Source: 13-1-40CM-64-14 sp036393975 (lineage in GTDB: Bacteria; Sysuimicrobiota; Sysuimicrobiia; Sysuimicrobiales; Kaftiobacteriaceae). Taken from it: 11,965 nucleotides of DNA. Below the pieces are notes generated by a model, which saw only the letters and a list, made by a program, of their open reading frames with translations, did no database searches and was not told the origin of the DNA. The stretch lies in contig DASWFZ010000133.1 in the NCBI GenBank assembly GCA_036393975.1, positions 1 through 11,965 of the forward strand, in the 5' to 3' direction. The position numbers and the translations under genes are program-made. Shown piece after piece: positions 1 through 5,892 of this stretch (the first letter of the stretch is position 1; each line of letters starts with the position of its first letter).

Positions 1-186
1 GCTGACCCCTCGATCGCCCTTGAAGGTACCATCCGGAAAGCCTTCGATGATGCCCTTCGCAGCGAGCTCAGCGATTGCATCAAACGCCCAGTGATCGGTC
101 GGGACGTCGGCAAACGGTTGAGCAAACGCAGGGGAAGCAACCGCGAGGACGAGGATTGCTGCAACTGACAGTGCGAGATTCCTCAT
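1..186 (-). CDS. SLH-domain exported protein, N-terminal part (runs off the window)
   Basis: Sixty-two codons are visible from an ATG at 186, and the gene continues beyond base 1. Residues 1-22 are a clear signal peptide: short basic n-region (MRN), hydrophobic core and an AFA cleavage motif before Q23. An S-layer homology motif starts immediately after it, with the FADVPTDHWAFDAI block, a GIIEGFPDGTF block, and G/D residues where SLH domains conserve them. A good Shine-Dalgarno (AAGGGGG, 197-203) supports this start. In diderms with this architecture, an N-terminal SLH domain usually binds peptidoglycan-linked polymer and the rest of the protein forms an outer-membrane beta-barrel (OmpM or SlpA type). 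The barrel is not visible here, so an S-layer or other SLH protein is equally possible. The gene has its own long leader and is probably a separate transcription unit from yqgF. Confidence 0.9.
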   Translation of the reverse strand, partial: MRNLALSVAAILVLAVASPAFAQPFADVPTDHWAFDAIAELAAKGIIEGFPDGTFKGDRGVS

Positions 187-404
187 CTGCTCGTTACCCC
201 CTTGATATATTTAGTCGAGCCGCCGGCCATGTTGCGAGCAGACGAGTGTGCGTGTTTCCTCTCTGCTGCAACACTGACCTTTGGCTCACTGCCCCCCTGC
301 CGTCCGCCCGTGGCGAATCTTCCCATTGCCGCCTCCTCTCTTCCCCACGGATGGTGGTAGTCCATACGGCAGGACGACACCTCAAATAACGGTTGTCTGC
401 AATT
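187..404 (-). promoter_or_regulatory. Possible structured 5' leader of the SLH gene
   Basis: No credible gene occupies this stretch. Read on the minus strand it has nested perfect complementarities. An 8-bp pair (CCTGCCGT at 373-366 with ACGGCAGG at 303-296) encloses a 6-bp pair (CCGTGG at 350-345 with CCACGG at 313-308). Closer to the gene, an 8-bp pair (242-235 with 193-186) spans the ribosome-binding site and reaches into the start codon. The leader would be about 218 nt if transcription starts near 404. I compared it by eye with the c-di-GMP, c-di-AMP, TPP, glycine and fluoride riboswitch consensus patterns and found no match. The base pairs are seen; an RNA role is inference. Confidence 0.4.
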
Positions 405-410
405 GCTAGA

Positions 411-439
411 ATAATATCGCGTGGACGAGCTAAAGATTC
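411..439 (-). promoter_or_regulatory. Candidate promoter for the SLH gene
   Basis: A TATTAT hexamer (416-411, one mismatch to TATAAT) stands 17 bp from a poor -35 candidate, GAATCT (439-434). It lies just upstream of the paired leader arms and inside the only long non-coding gap before the SLH gene. The weak -35 box means an activator or another sigma factor would be needed if this site is real. Confidence 0.25.
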
Positions 440-509
440 TCTGGCGGAGGAGATGATTAATCAGGTGGGTGGTGTCCGCCCGCGTTGTGTGGCGTCTTCC
501 TCGTCCACG
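420..509. repeat. 10-bp inverted repeat with 70-bp spacer
   Basis: CGTGGACGAG at 420-429 is repeated as its exact reverse complement at 500-509. The lower arm falls between the candidate -10 and -35 hexamers of the SLH promoter. The arms could be two operator half-sites or binding sites for a looping regulator. The rest of 430-588 shows nothing I can name: there is a short palindrome (TGATTAATCA, 454-463) and no intrinsic terminator behind yqgF. Confidence 0.35.
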
Positions 510-588
510 TTCGTATACGGCGCGGTGGGGCAAAATCCTCCCCAGCATGTGGTCGACATCGAAAGAGAACAAGTCAAATCATGATAAC

Positions 589-978
589 CTATTGCTTCAT
601 GAATCGGGCCAGGATAACTTGGGCCGCATAGTCATCGTACGGCTCGGGCGGCACCTGCATCGAGACCGGCAGAAGCATACGCCACCCCTTTGGGGGGTGA
701 TCCGCAAAGTACCGGCGACGGGCTAGCAGTGTCGTGTTGACCTCTTTGATCAGAGTAATCGGGACGCCGGGCAACTGCTCCGCCACATGTCCTCGCACGG
801 TCTCTTGTCCAGTACGATCCCCCAGAGCCACCTGGTCCACGTGGTATTGTTTTCCCCACTCGCGCAGGACGTTCGGCAAGTCGGCCATCGCGACCACTGA
901 GCGATCAAGGATCGTGACCTCATCGGAGACCACAAGGCCGCATTTGTCTCGCCCGGGGTCAACGGCGAGAATCCGCAT
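589..978 (-). CDS. yqgF: YqgF/RuvC-like RNase H-fold nuclease (putative pre-16S rRNA processing)
   Basis: The product has 129 residues, close to the usual 130-150 of the YqgF family. The first strand, MRILAVDPGRDKCGLVVSD, carries the acidic D7 and the glycine turn of RuvC-like folds. Further candidate active-site acids are D54 in ALGDRT, E79 in LIKEVNTT and D115/D116 in the C-terminal DDYAA helix. The DPGRDKCG signature resembles YqgF relatives outside the Proteobacteria more than E. coli YqgF. Family members process the 5' end of 16S rRNA precursor; a role as a Holliday junction resolvase has also been proposed. The ATG overlaps the tonB stop by one base (TGATG), so translation is probably coupled. 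Family assignment is firm; the substrate is inferred. Confidence 0.85.
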   Translation of the reverse strand: MRILAVDPGRDKCGLVVSDEVTILDRSVVAMADLPNVLREWGKQYHVDQVALGDRTGQETVRGHVAEQLPGVPITLIKEVNTTLLARRRYFADHPPKGWRMLLPVSMQVPPEPYDDYAAQVILARFMKQ

Positions 979-1793
979 CAGCGTAGGACAAACAGGAGTG
1001 GGACGAGGGCCCAGGCGTCAATGGGTTCACCATCGCGGGTAGCGGGGGTGAACTTCCACCGACTCGCCTCGCGGATCGCGACAAGATCGAGGAAAGATCT
1101 GCCTGACGACTGAGCGACCTCAACGCCTCCCACGGATCCGTCGGCACGCACGAGGATTTTGAGCCCGACGCGCCCTTCAGCGGCGTCGATCGCGACGCTG
1201 GGACGAAGGGCAGAATGATCGACGACAATGCGGTATCCTTCGCCCGGATACCGCAGCGCTCCCACGGACAGGAGAACTGGCGGGGTAAGGAGATGAGTCC
1301 GCGGGGTAACCTGAGGATCGCTTCTCACCCCCGGGACGCTGACATGCCCTTCTTCAACACGAGCCTCGTCCCCGGCCTTAGATTCCAGATTGTGCGGGGT
1401 GAGGATACCTGATCGGCTCAGACCATCAGGAGAGACCGCCGAGTTTCCAACAATCTGGGCCTCCTCGCTAATTGATGACGGATCGTGTCGGATAGCAGGA
1501 GTAGTCAGAGGATTGTCGTGCGCTACCGGCGCCGCCACGTGATCCCTTGGGATTTGAGGCCGTGGTTTGTGAATGTCCGCACGTGCAAACCAGTCCCGCG
1601 ATTCGAGCATCCCGACAGGCTCGGAGATACCGCTTTCCTCTGCAGCGGAGGGACTGGGAGGATACTGACGAGCCACGTCCTGCCGCTTAGGCGCCCTGGG
1701 GAAGGCAGCCAGAATCACAAACGCAAGAACCCCCGCGATGGCGATCTTTGATCGGCTCATTGTGACTCCACCGGAATGCGCTCGAAGCCGCAT
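978..1793 (-). CDS. tonB: TonB-family energy transducer
   Basis: This is a 271-residue protein with one hydrophobic segment near the N terminus (about residues 17-31), a long low-complexity linker rich in P, S, E and H (about 32-180), and a C-terminal TonB domain (about 195-271). The domain shows GRVGLKILVRADGSVG, the SSG turn, WKFTPA, a G-x-P turn and a final LLFVLR strand. TonB passes proton-motive energy from ExbB/ExbD to outer-membrane receptors; exbBD are not in the window. Two starts are possible: ATG at 1793 behind AAGGAG, chosen for its stronger ribosome-binding site, and ATG at 1760 behind GGTGGAG, giving a more usual short cytoplasmic tail. It follows btuB on the same strand after 194 bp and probably serves that receptor. 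It overlaps yqgF by one base. Confidence 0.88.
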   Translation of the reverse strand: MRLRAHSGGVTMSRSKIAIAGVLAFVILAAFPRAPKRQDVARQYPPSPSAAEESGISEPVGMLESRDWFARADIHKPRPQIPRDHVAAPVAHDNPLTTPAIRHDPSSISEEAQIVGNSAVSPDGLSRSGILTPHNLESKAGDEARVEEGHVSVPGVRSDPQVTPRTHLLTPPVLLSVGALRYPGEGYRIVVDHSALRPSVAIDAAEGRVGLKILVRADGSVGGVEVAQSSGRSFLDLVAIREASRWKFTPATRDGEPIDAWALVPLLFVLR

Positions 1794-1874
1794 CGGGACT
1801 CCTTAACGACCACGACGCTCTTCATTCCGAACCAGTCCTGCCCTCCCGGCCATCGTCGCCCCGAGTGCGCTGCG

Positions 1875-1902
1875 GTCACACCTGCGGTCTGGCCGGTGTG
1901 AC
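1875..1902. promoter_or_regulatory. Perfect 8-bp hairpin/palindrome between btuB and tonB
   Basis: GTCACACC (1875-1882) and GGTGTGAC (1895-1902) are exact reverse complements around a 12-base loop. No T-run follows on the minus strand, so it is not a standard intrinsic terminator. It could be an operator for tonB, or an mRNA hairpin that sets the tonB:btuB ratio. A smaller stem, TCCTCC-CAA-GGAGGA (1933-1947), lies closer to the btuB stop. Confidence 0.4.
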
Positions 1903-1987
1903 GTGAATCGGGTCGCCACTCTACCCCACCACTCCTCCCAAGGAGGAATGGAGACAATGGCGCTCGCGCGGGGGGGGCTCTCCGTAG

Positions 1988-3805
1988 TCAAAATACCCTC
2001 TCGAATTGAACATACACCGAGCGCCGCGGTCCAGGATAACCGCTCAACGTCTCGTAGGAGGTGTCAAACAGATTGTCGACGCCAATACGAGCCGTGGCAT
2101 CTCCAAGAGGCTGGTCATACCGGAGCCCAAACGTTGTGGACGCTGCAACGGTCGTCCCGCCAATATCAGGACGGGCCGAAACGTAGTTGCCCAGAAGCGA
2201 CAGCGTCCGATTCTCGTCCCACGCATATCGCAGCACAAGATTTGCCTGAATCGGCGCAACCCGTAAGAGGGGCTGACCGCTGACTCGGTTGAGGCCATCG
2301 GTCCACGTCAGGTTGGTACTGAGGGCCCACTGCTCCGCGAGTCTCCCGACCATCTCGTAGGTAACGCCCACCATTCGAGCCGACCCGACATTCTGGGGAG
2401 TACAGCCTCCAATGATGAGATTCGTCGCGTCGACGTAGAAACCGTTCAAGCGCACCGCGAGGCCCTGCCATGCCGTCGACTCTAGCCCGAGGTCTGCGGA
2501 CCACGCCTGTTCTGGCCGTAGGCCAGGATTGCTGCAGCCCGGGAAATAGAGCTCACCGAGTGAGGGGGCACGGAACGTGCGGCCGAGACTCGCCCGCAGT
2601 CTAACGGCCGGTGAGAGGAAGTGCACGATCCCTAGCCTCGGATCGACCTGTCCACCGTACGCTGAATCCAGGTCGTAGCGCAGACCGATCCCCGCAAATG
2701 TCTTCTCGCCGCGGACGACGTCTAATTGGACGTACGCGGCGCCGGTGTTGCTTGTGGCTTGGTAGGAACCGGATCGTGAGGGGCTCTGCCACTCGACGCC
2801 CCAGGTCCATACACGCTCGGAGCCTTGAGGCGACACCATCTGCCAGTCGAAACCTACGGCTGAGGCCTGCGAGGTCGACTGGAATCCCACTGTCGCAAAG
2901 CCCAGCTCTTCGCCCAACCACCAAACGCGGGTCTGCCGGCTGGCCCCTTCCGGTTCCTGACGCATCCAGGAAAGGCTCGCAATCGTGCGCCGATCCGCAA
3001 TGCGATCCTGGGGCGTCGGACCGGTGGTAGGGCCTGGCGAGCCTGACTGACCCACCGTCCGTTCGAGAGAGAAAGCAAGTTGCTGTCCGGCATCGGGATC
3101 TGGTTGTACCTTCAGGGTGCCGGTCCACCAAACACCATCGCTGTTGACCCGATCTCCTGCGGTCGAGAAGTACTGGAGCCCCGCAGACGCCGCAGAAGGA
3201 GACGGGCCTGCGGCCCGAATGTCGCTCACCACAGTTCCAAAGCTTCCGGCCCGAGCTGCCGCAGATGCCCTGCGGTCGGATCGGGTGATGACGTGGATCA
3301 CGCCCCCCAGCGCGCTCCCGTAAATCGCGGAGTAGGGGCCGCGCAAGACCTCCACGCGTTCGATGTCGGCCACGGCGACGGTACTCAGATTGACGCCGAA
3401 GTCGGAGACGGAATTGAGTGGCACCCCATCGATCATAACCAGCACCTGCTGTGGCGTGGATCCGCGGATTGACGCCTGCTGGGAACCGCCCATGCCGCTA
3501 CCCGTACTGCGAACGCTCACTTCGGAGACAAATTGCAGGGCGTCGGCGAGCGTTAGAAATCCCATGCGCTGTAACTCTTCGCGGGGAATCACGGTGACGT
3601 ACGCTGGCGTCGTCGTCACAGGCTGGGGCCGTTTCCCCGCAATGGTCACCTCCTGGAGTTCAAACGTCGGGGGCTGCTCTGGGGGATTCTTGGCTTCCTG
3701 TGCGCTTGCCAGCGGCGGGAGAGGGTTCGCCAACACCCCTACAAGGATAACCGAGAACAAAAATGCCCAGTGGCCAAGATTGCCCCTGGGAGAATGCAGC
3801 ACCAT
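1988..3805 (-). CDS. btuB: BtuB-type TonB-dependent outer-membrane receptor for cobalamin
   Basis: The product has 605 residues, typical of BtuB. Residues 1-35 are a signal peptide ending ASA. A TonB-box-like LQEVTIAG lies at about 50-57. The plug domain follows at about 60-170, with ADALQFVSEVSVRS, SIRGSTPQQVLVMIDGVPLN and VEVLRGPYSAIYGSALGGVIHVIT. The remainder is beta-barrel with alternating aromatic strands, ending in VQFERVF with the C-terminal Phe that BamA recognises. ATG at 3805 is preferred over the upstream GTG (3814) because GAGGAGGT (3820-3813) is correctly spaced only for the ATG; the GTG lies inside that site. Substrate assignment rests on the cobalamin riboswitch directly upstream, which is strong evidence for corrinoid uptake. 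TonB is encoded next. The BtuCDF transporter is not in the window. Confidence 0.93.
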   Translation of the reverse strand: MVLHSPRGNLGHWAFLFSVILVGVLANPLPPLASAQEAKNPPEQPPTFELQEVTIAGKRPQPVTTTPAYVTVIPREELQRMGFLTLADALQFVSEVSVRSTGSGMGGSQQASIRGSTPQQVLVMIDGVPLNSVSDFGVNLSTVAVADIERVEVLRGPYSAIYGSALGGVIHVITRSDRRASAAARAGSFGTVVSDIRAAGPSPSAASAGLQYFSTAGDRVNSDGVWWTGTLKVQPDPDAGQQLAFSLERTVGQSGSPGPTTGPTPQDRIADRRTIASLSWMRQEPEGASRQTRVWWLGEELGFATVGFQSTSQASAVGFDWQMVSPQGSERVWTWGVEWQSPSRSGSYQATSNTGAAYVQLDVVRGEKTFAGIGLRYDLDSAYGGQVDPRLGIVHFLSPAVRLRASLGRTFRAPSLGELYFPGCSNPGLRPEQAWSADLGLESTAWQGLAVRLNGFYVDATNLIIGGCTPQNVGSARMVGVTYEMVGRLAEQWALSTNLTWTDGLNRVSGQPLLRVAPIQANLVLRYAWDENRTLSLLGNYVSARPDIGGTTVAASTTFGLRYDQPLGDATARIGVDNLFDTSYETLSGYPGPRRSVYVQFERVF

Positions 3806-3843
3806 ACCGCCCACCTCCTCTACTGCGAAGGCGTGTGGCGAAT

Positions 3844-4011
3844 GGTGCGGGCAGGTCTTCTGGCTCCCGGGTCATCGCTCTCTCCGGCCTTCCCAAACGG
3901 GCACCCCCCGAAGGAGATACACACGTTCAGTGGCACACATCGGAGAAAACTTGCCGGTTACAGCGGCGCGACCGCGCCGGAGTTACACCGGACTTCCCTT
4001 AAACCCGCACC
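3844..4011 (-). promoter_or_regulatory. Cobalamin riboswitch
   Basis: Read on the minus strand, all hallmark blocks occur in order. P1 is closed by GGTGCGGG (4011-4004) with CCCGCACC (3851-3844). Then come AAGGGAAGTCCGGTGTAACTCC, a GC-rich stem and CTGTAACCGG. These are followed by GCCACTG (3934-3928), GGGAAGG (3894-3888), GATGACCC (3876-3869) and the B12 box AGCCAGAAGACCTGCC (3865-3850). The class fits adenosylcobalamin-binding (Cbl-I) riboswitches. The btuB ribosome-binding site begins only about 24 nt after P1, and short complementary CGCC/GGCG segments flank it (3833-3830 and 3811-3808). Control by hiding the ribosome-binding site is therefore likely; no terminator with a T-run is seen. 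Confidence 0.96.
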
Positions 4012-4158
4012 TCTATCGGAGATATTCGTCCGACCAGTGGTCTCACTCCTCTTCTAGCCATCAAGTGCAGAAGGTTAACCCTGGGACTCCAGATGCGGAG
4101 GGCGGGGGCGGCCTAGCGCCCACTTCCCGTTTGCTTTTCACTACCCCGCAGGGCTGAG
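4012..4158. other. Intergenic region between DUF3084 gene and cobalamin riboswitch
   Basis: This gap must hold the btuB promoter, but I see no convincing -35/-10 pair. Visible elements are an 11-bp palindrome, GACCA-G-TGGTC (4032-4042), and a 5-bp GC stem with no T-run just after the DUF3084 stop (about 4108-4123). The stem is too weak to call a terminator. Confidence 0.35.
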
Positions 4159-5088
4159 TTAGCGCTCCGCGACTACGAATGAAACTGCGAGGGGTCCGAC
4201 CGTCGTGATGTCCCGTGACGCAACAATCTGCACGCGCACCTGTTTTCTGAGCTGCTGAATCCTGTCAACGGTGGCTCGGTGGACGTCGACCGGGACTTGT
4301 GCAACGGGAGCGGATGTCACCAGCGTGAACGGGGGGGGAAGCACTTGCCCGCGGGCCTGACGGGCAGACTGATCGGCCAGTCGCAAGAGTTCGCCCCCGA
4401 TATCCGCCCGTGGCCGACGACCGTCAACCACTCCCTCGCCCAACACGGTGCCCGACGCGTAGATAAGACGATTAGGAAACTGCATCACGAACACCGGAAG
4501 GGGCTCGCCTCGCAACGTGTTTTGGCTGGCCACGAGGCGCAATACCGTGTCGGTGGGATGAAGCTCAATCAGGTGGGCGATATCTTCCCAGGTGACGTTA
4601 GGGGGATCCGGGATGATCGCGTTCCCATGGCTGTCCGTCCCGATCCCGTTCTCTCGAGCGATCTCGGCAGCCCGCTCTACCACGACGCGTACACGCTGCC
4701 GGACGGTCTCGGGGGGCTGCCGGCCGTCGATAACGTCGCGTACGACCTCCTGGTTGTTGAGGTAAGCAATGTCCCCGCTCGCCAGTTCCTTCAACCGGCC
4801 CTGTTGCTGATCGATTTGCGCTTCCAGCCGGTGGGTCTCCTGGAGGACTTCGTTCAACCGGAACAACGCCACGCGCGCCTGGGCCGAGATGAGCAGCATC
4901 ACCACGAGTGTGAGCAGCGTGATGAGCATCCCGGTCACTACCGTGATGAGTTGCGCCGTGTAACGGGGGCGCAGGCCGAATAGCGAAAGGCGCCGGCGGC
5001 CAATTCCTCGACCCACGGCGTTCCCCACGAGCGCAATACCGCCGCTAAGAGCAATCAGGACTGGGATCAACAGGACGCCGGGTTCCAT
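4159..5088 (-). CDS. DUF3084 family membrane protein
   Basis: The product has 309 residues. The N-terminal part has two membrane segments (about 5-22 and 46-68) separated by the signature GNAVGRGIGRRRLSLFGLRPR (about 22-42), which is the hallmark of DUF3084. A coiled coil (about 76-103, QETHRLEAQIDQQQGRLKEL) follows, then a roughly 200-residue soluble region that should face the periplasm if both termini are outside. The family is known from cyanobacteria, Deinococcus-like and other diderm lineages and has no established function. Its ATG directly follows the stop of the glycosyltransferase gene (TAGATG), so the two are probably translated together. Position at the end of the LPS export train suggests an envelope role. 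An 8-base G/C homopolymer (4331-4338) lies in the coding sequence. Confidence 0.85.
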   Translation of the reverse strand: MEPGVLLIPVLIALSGGIALVGNAVGRGIGRRRLSLFGLRPRYTAQLITVVTGMLITLLTLVVMLLISAQARVALFRLNEVLQETHRLEAQIDQQQGRLKELASGDIAYLNNQEVVRDVIDGRQPPETVRQRVRVVVERAAEIARENGIGTDSHGNAIIPDPPNVTWEDIAHLIELHPTDTVLRLVASQNTLRGEPLPVFVMQFPNRLIYASGTVLGEGVVDGRRPRADIGGELLRLADQSARQARGQVLPPPFTLVTSAPVAQVPVDVHRATVDRIQQLRKQVRVQIVASRDITTVGPLAVSFVVAER

Positions 5089-5892
5089 CTACGACCGCCG
5101 TCCTCGCAGGTGCCAGAGAAGCCTGAGAAACGCAAGAATCTCCCCGACCCCGAGCTTGCTTTTCCCGCGCTGCCGATCCACGAATCGATACGGAATCTCC
5201 GCCACAGGGCGTCCTGGATGTGCCGCCAGGATTTCCACCAACAATTTGTACCCGAGCCCCCTGTATCGGTATCCTGTGAGCAGATCGCGCCGCACCGCAA
5301 AGAACCCTGACAGGGGATCCCGCACGCGTAGGCCGAGCCCGGCCCGAGCCGCGAACGTCGCCGCACGACTGACTAGGCGGCGCATGAGAGGCCAGCGTTC
5401 GATCCCGCCGCCGGGGACGTACCGTGAGGCGACGGCGATGTCGGCGCCTCCCTGAATCGCCTGCCACAGTGCAGGGAGCAGCTCGGGTGGGTGGGAAAGA
5501 TCGGCGTCCATTACGGTCACCACGGGCGCCCGCGCGGCAGCGGCACCATCCAGAACCGCAGACGCCAGCCCCGTCTTCCCCGGCCGGTGAACCACGGTGA
5601 TCGGGATTGCAGAGGACTTCGCAGCTTCATCCGCCACCGCCCCCGTCCCGTCTGGAGAGGCATCATCCACGATCACGAGCTCGAGAGATAGGCCGCGCCT
5701 GACCTCCGCCATCCTCGCCACCAATAGCGGCAGCGCGTCTCGCTCGTTGTATGTAGGGATAACCACAGAGAGGAACGGCGTAGCATGACCGCGGGTGAGG
5801 GTCGGGTCAGAGGTATCCCTGCTCACACCTCGGGGCAGTCGTATGTCGCCTCGTCCTGCGGGTCCTGGGGCCTGTTCTCCGCTGTGGGTCAT
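5089..5892 (-). CDS. Family 2 glycosyltransferase, polyprenol-phosphate mannosyltransferase (DPM1)-like
   Basis: The product has 267 residues with a GT-A fold. VVIPTYNE (43-50) is the nucleotide-binding strand, DD at 76-77 and DAD at 129-131 are the metal and nucleotide-sugar acids, DPLSGFF (192-198) is typical of dolichol-phosphate mannose synthases, and QRGKSKLG (241-248) is the conserved C-terminal basic motif. No membrane helices follow, so it is the short single-domain form. It likely transfers a sugar, by family precedent mannose from GDP-mannose, to a polyprenyl phosphate at the inner face of the inner membrane. The sugar cannot be read from the sequence. The first 38 residues are a poorly conserved extension. 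The start is chosen because its ATG overlaps the permease stop (ATGA), a coupled junction. It abuts DUF3084 exactly. Confidence 0.87.
   Translation of the reverse strand: MTHSGEQAPGPAGRGDIRLPRGVSRDTSDPTLTRGHATPFLSVVIPTYNERDALPLLVARMAEVRRGLSLELVIVDDASPDGTGAVADEAAKSSAIPITVVHRPGKTGLASAVLDGAAAARAPVVTVMDADLSHPPELLPALWQAIQGGADIAVASRYVPGGGIERWPLMRRLVSRAATFAARAGLGLRVRDPLSGFFAVRRDLLTGYRYRGLGYKLLVEILAAHPGRPVAEIPYRFVDRQRGKSKLGVGEILAFLRLLWHLRGRRS

Noticed and set aside
187..242. c-di-GMP (GEMM-like) riboswitch suggested by ACACGCACA and GGGGGTAACGA strings
   Set aside because: The central conserved blocks and the two-helix layout are missing; only short strings resemble the consensus.
183..572. 129-residue minus-strand frame over the SLH leader
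   Set aside because: Composition looks random (Arg/His/Ser-rich, no domain), it overlaps the SLH start in another frame, and the region is better explained as leader and promoter.
3363..4157. 264-residue plus-strand frame across the btuB 5' end and riboswitch
   Set aside because: It is antisense to clear btuB plug codons and to the riboswitch and shows no protein family features.
4090..4158. Intrinsic terminator after the DUF3084 gene
   Set aside because: Only a 5-bp GC stem without a T-run is present.
4279..4983. 234-residue plus-strand frame
   Set aside because: Shadow of the DUF3084 gene; Asp/His/Arg-rich composition without domains.
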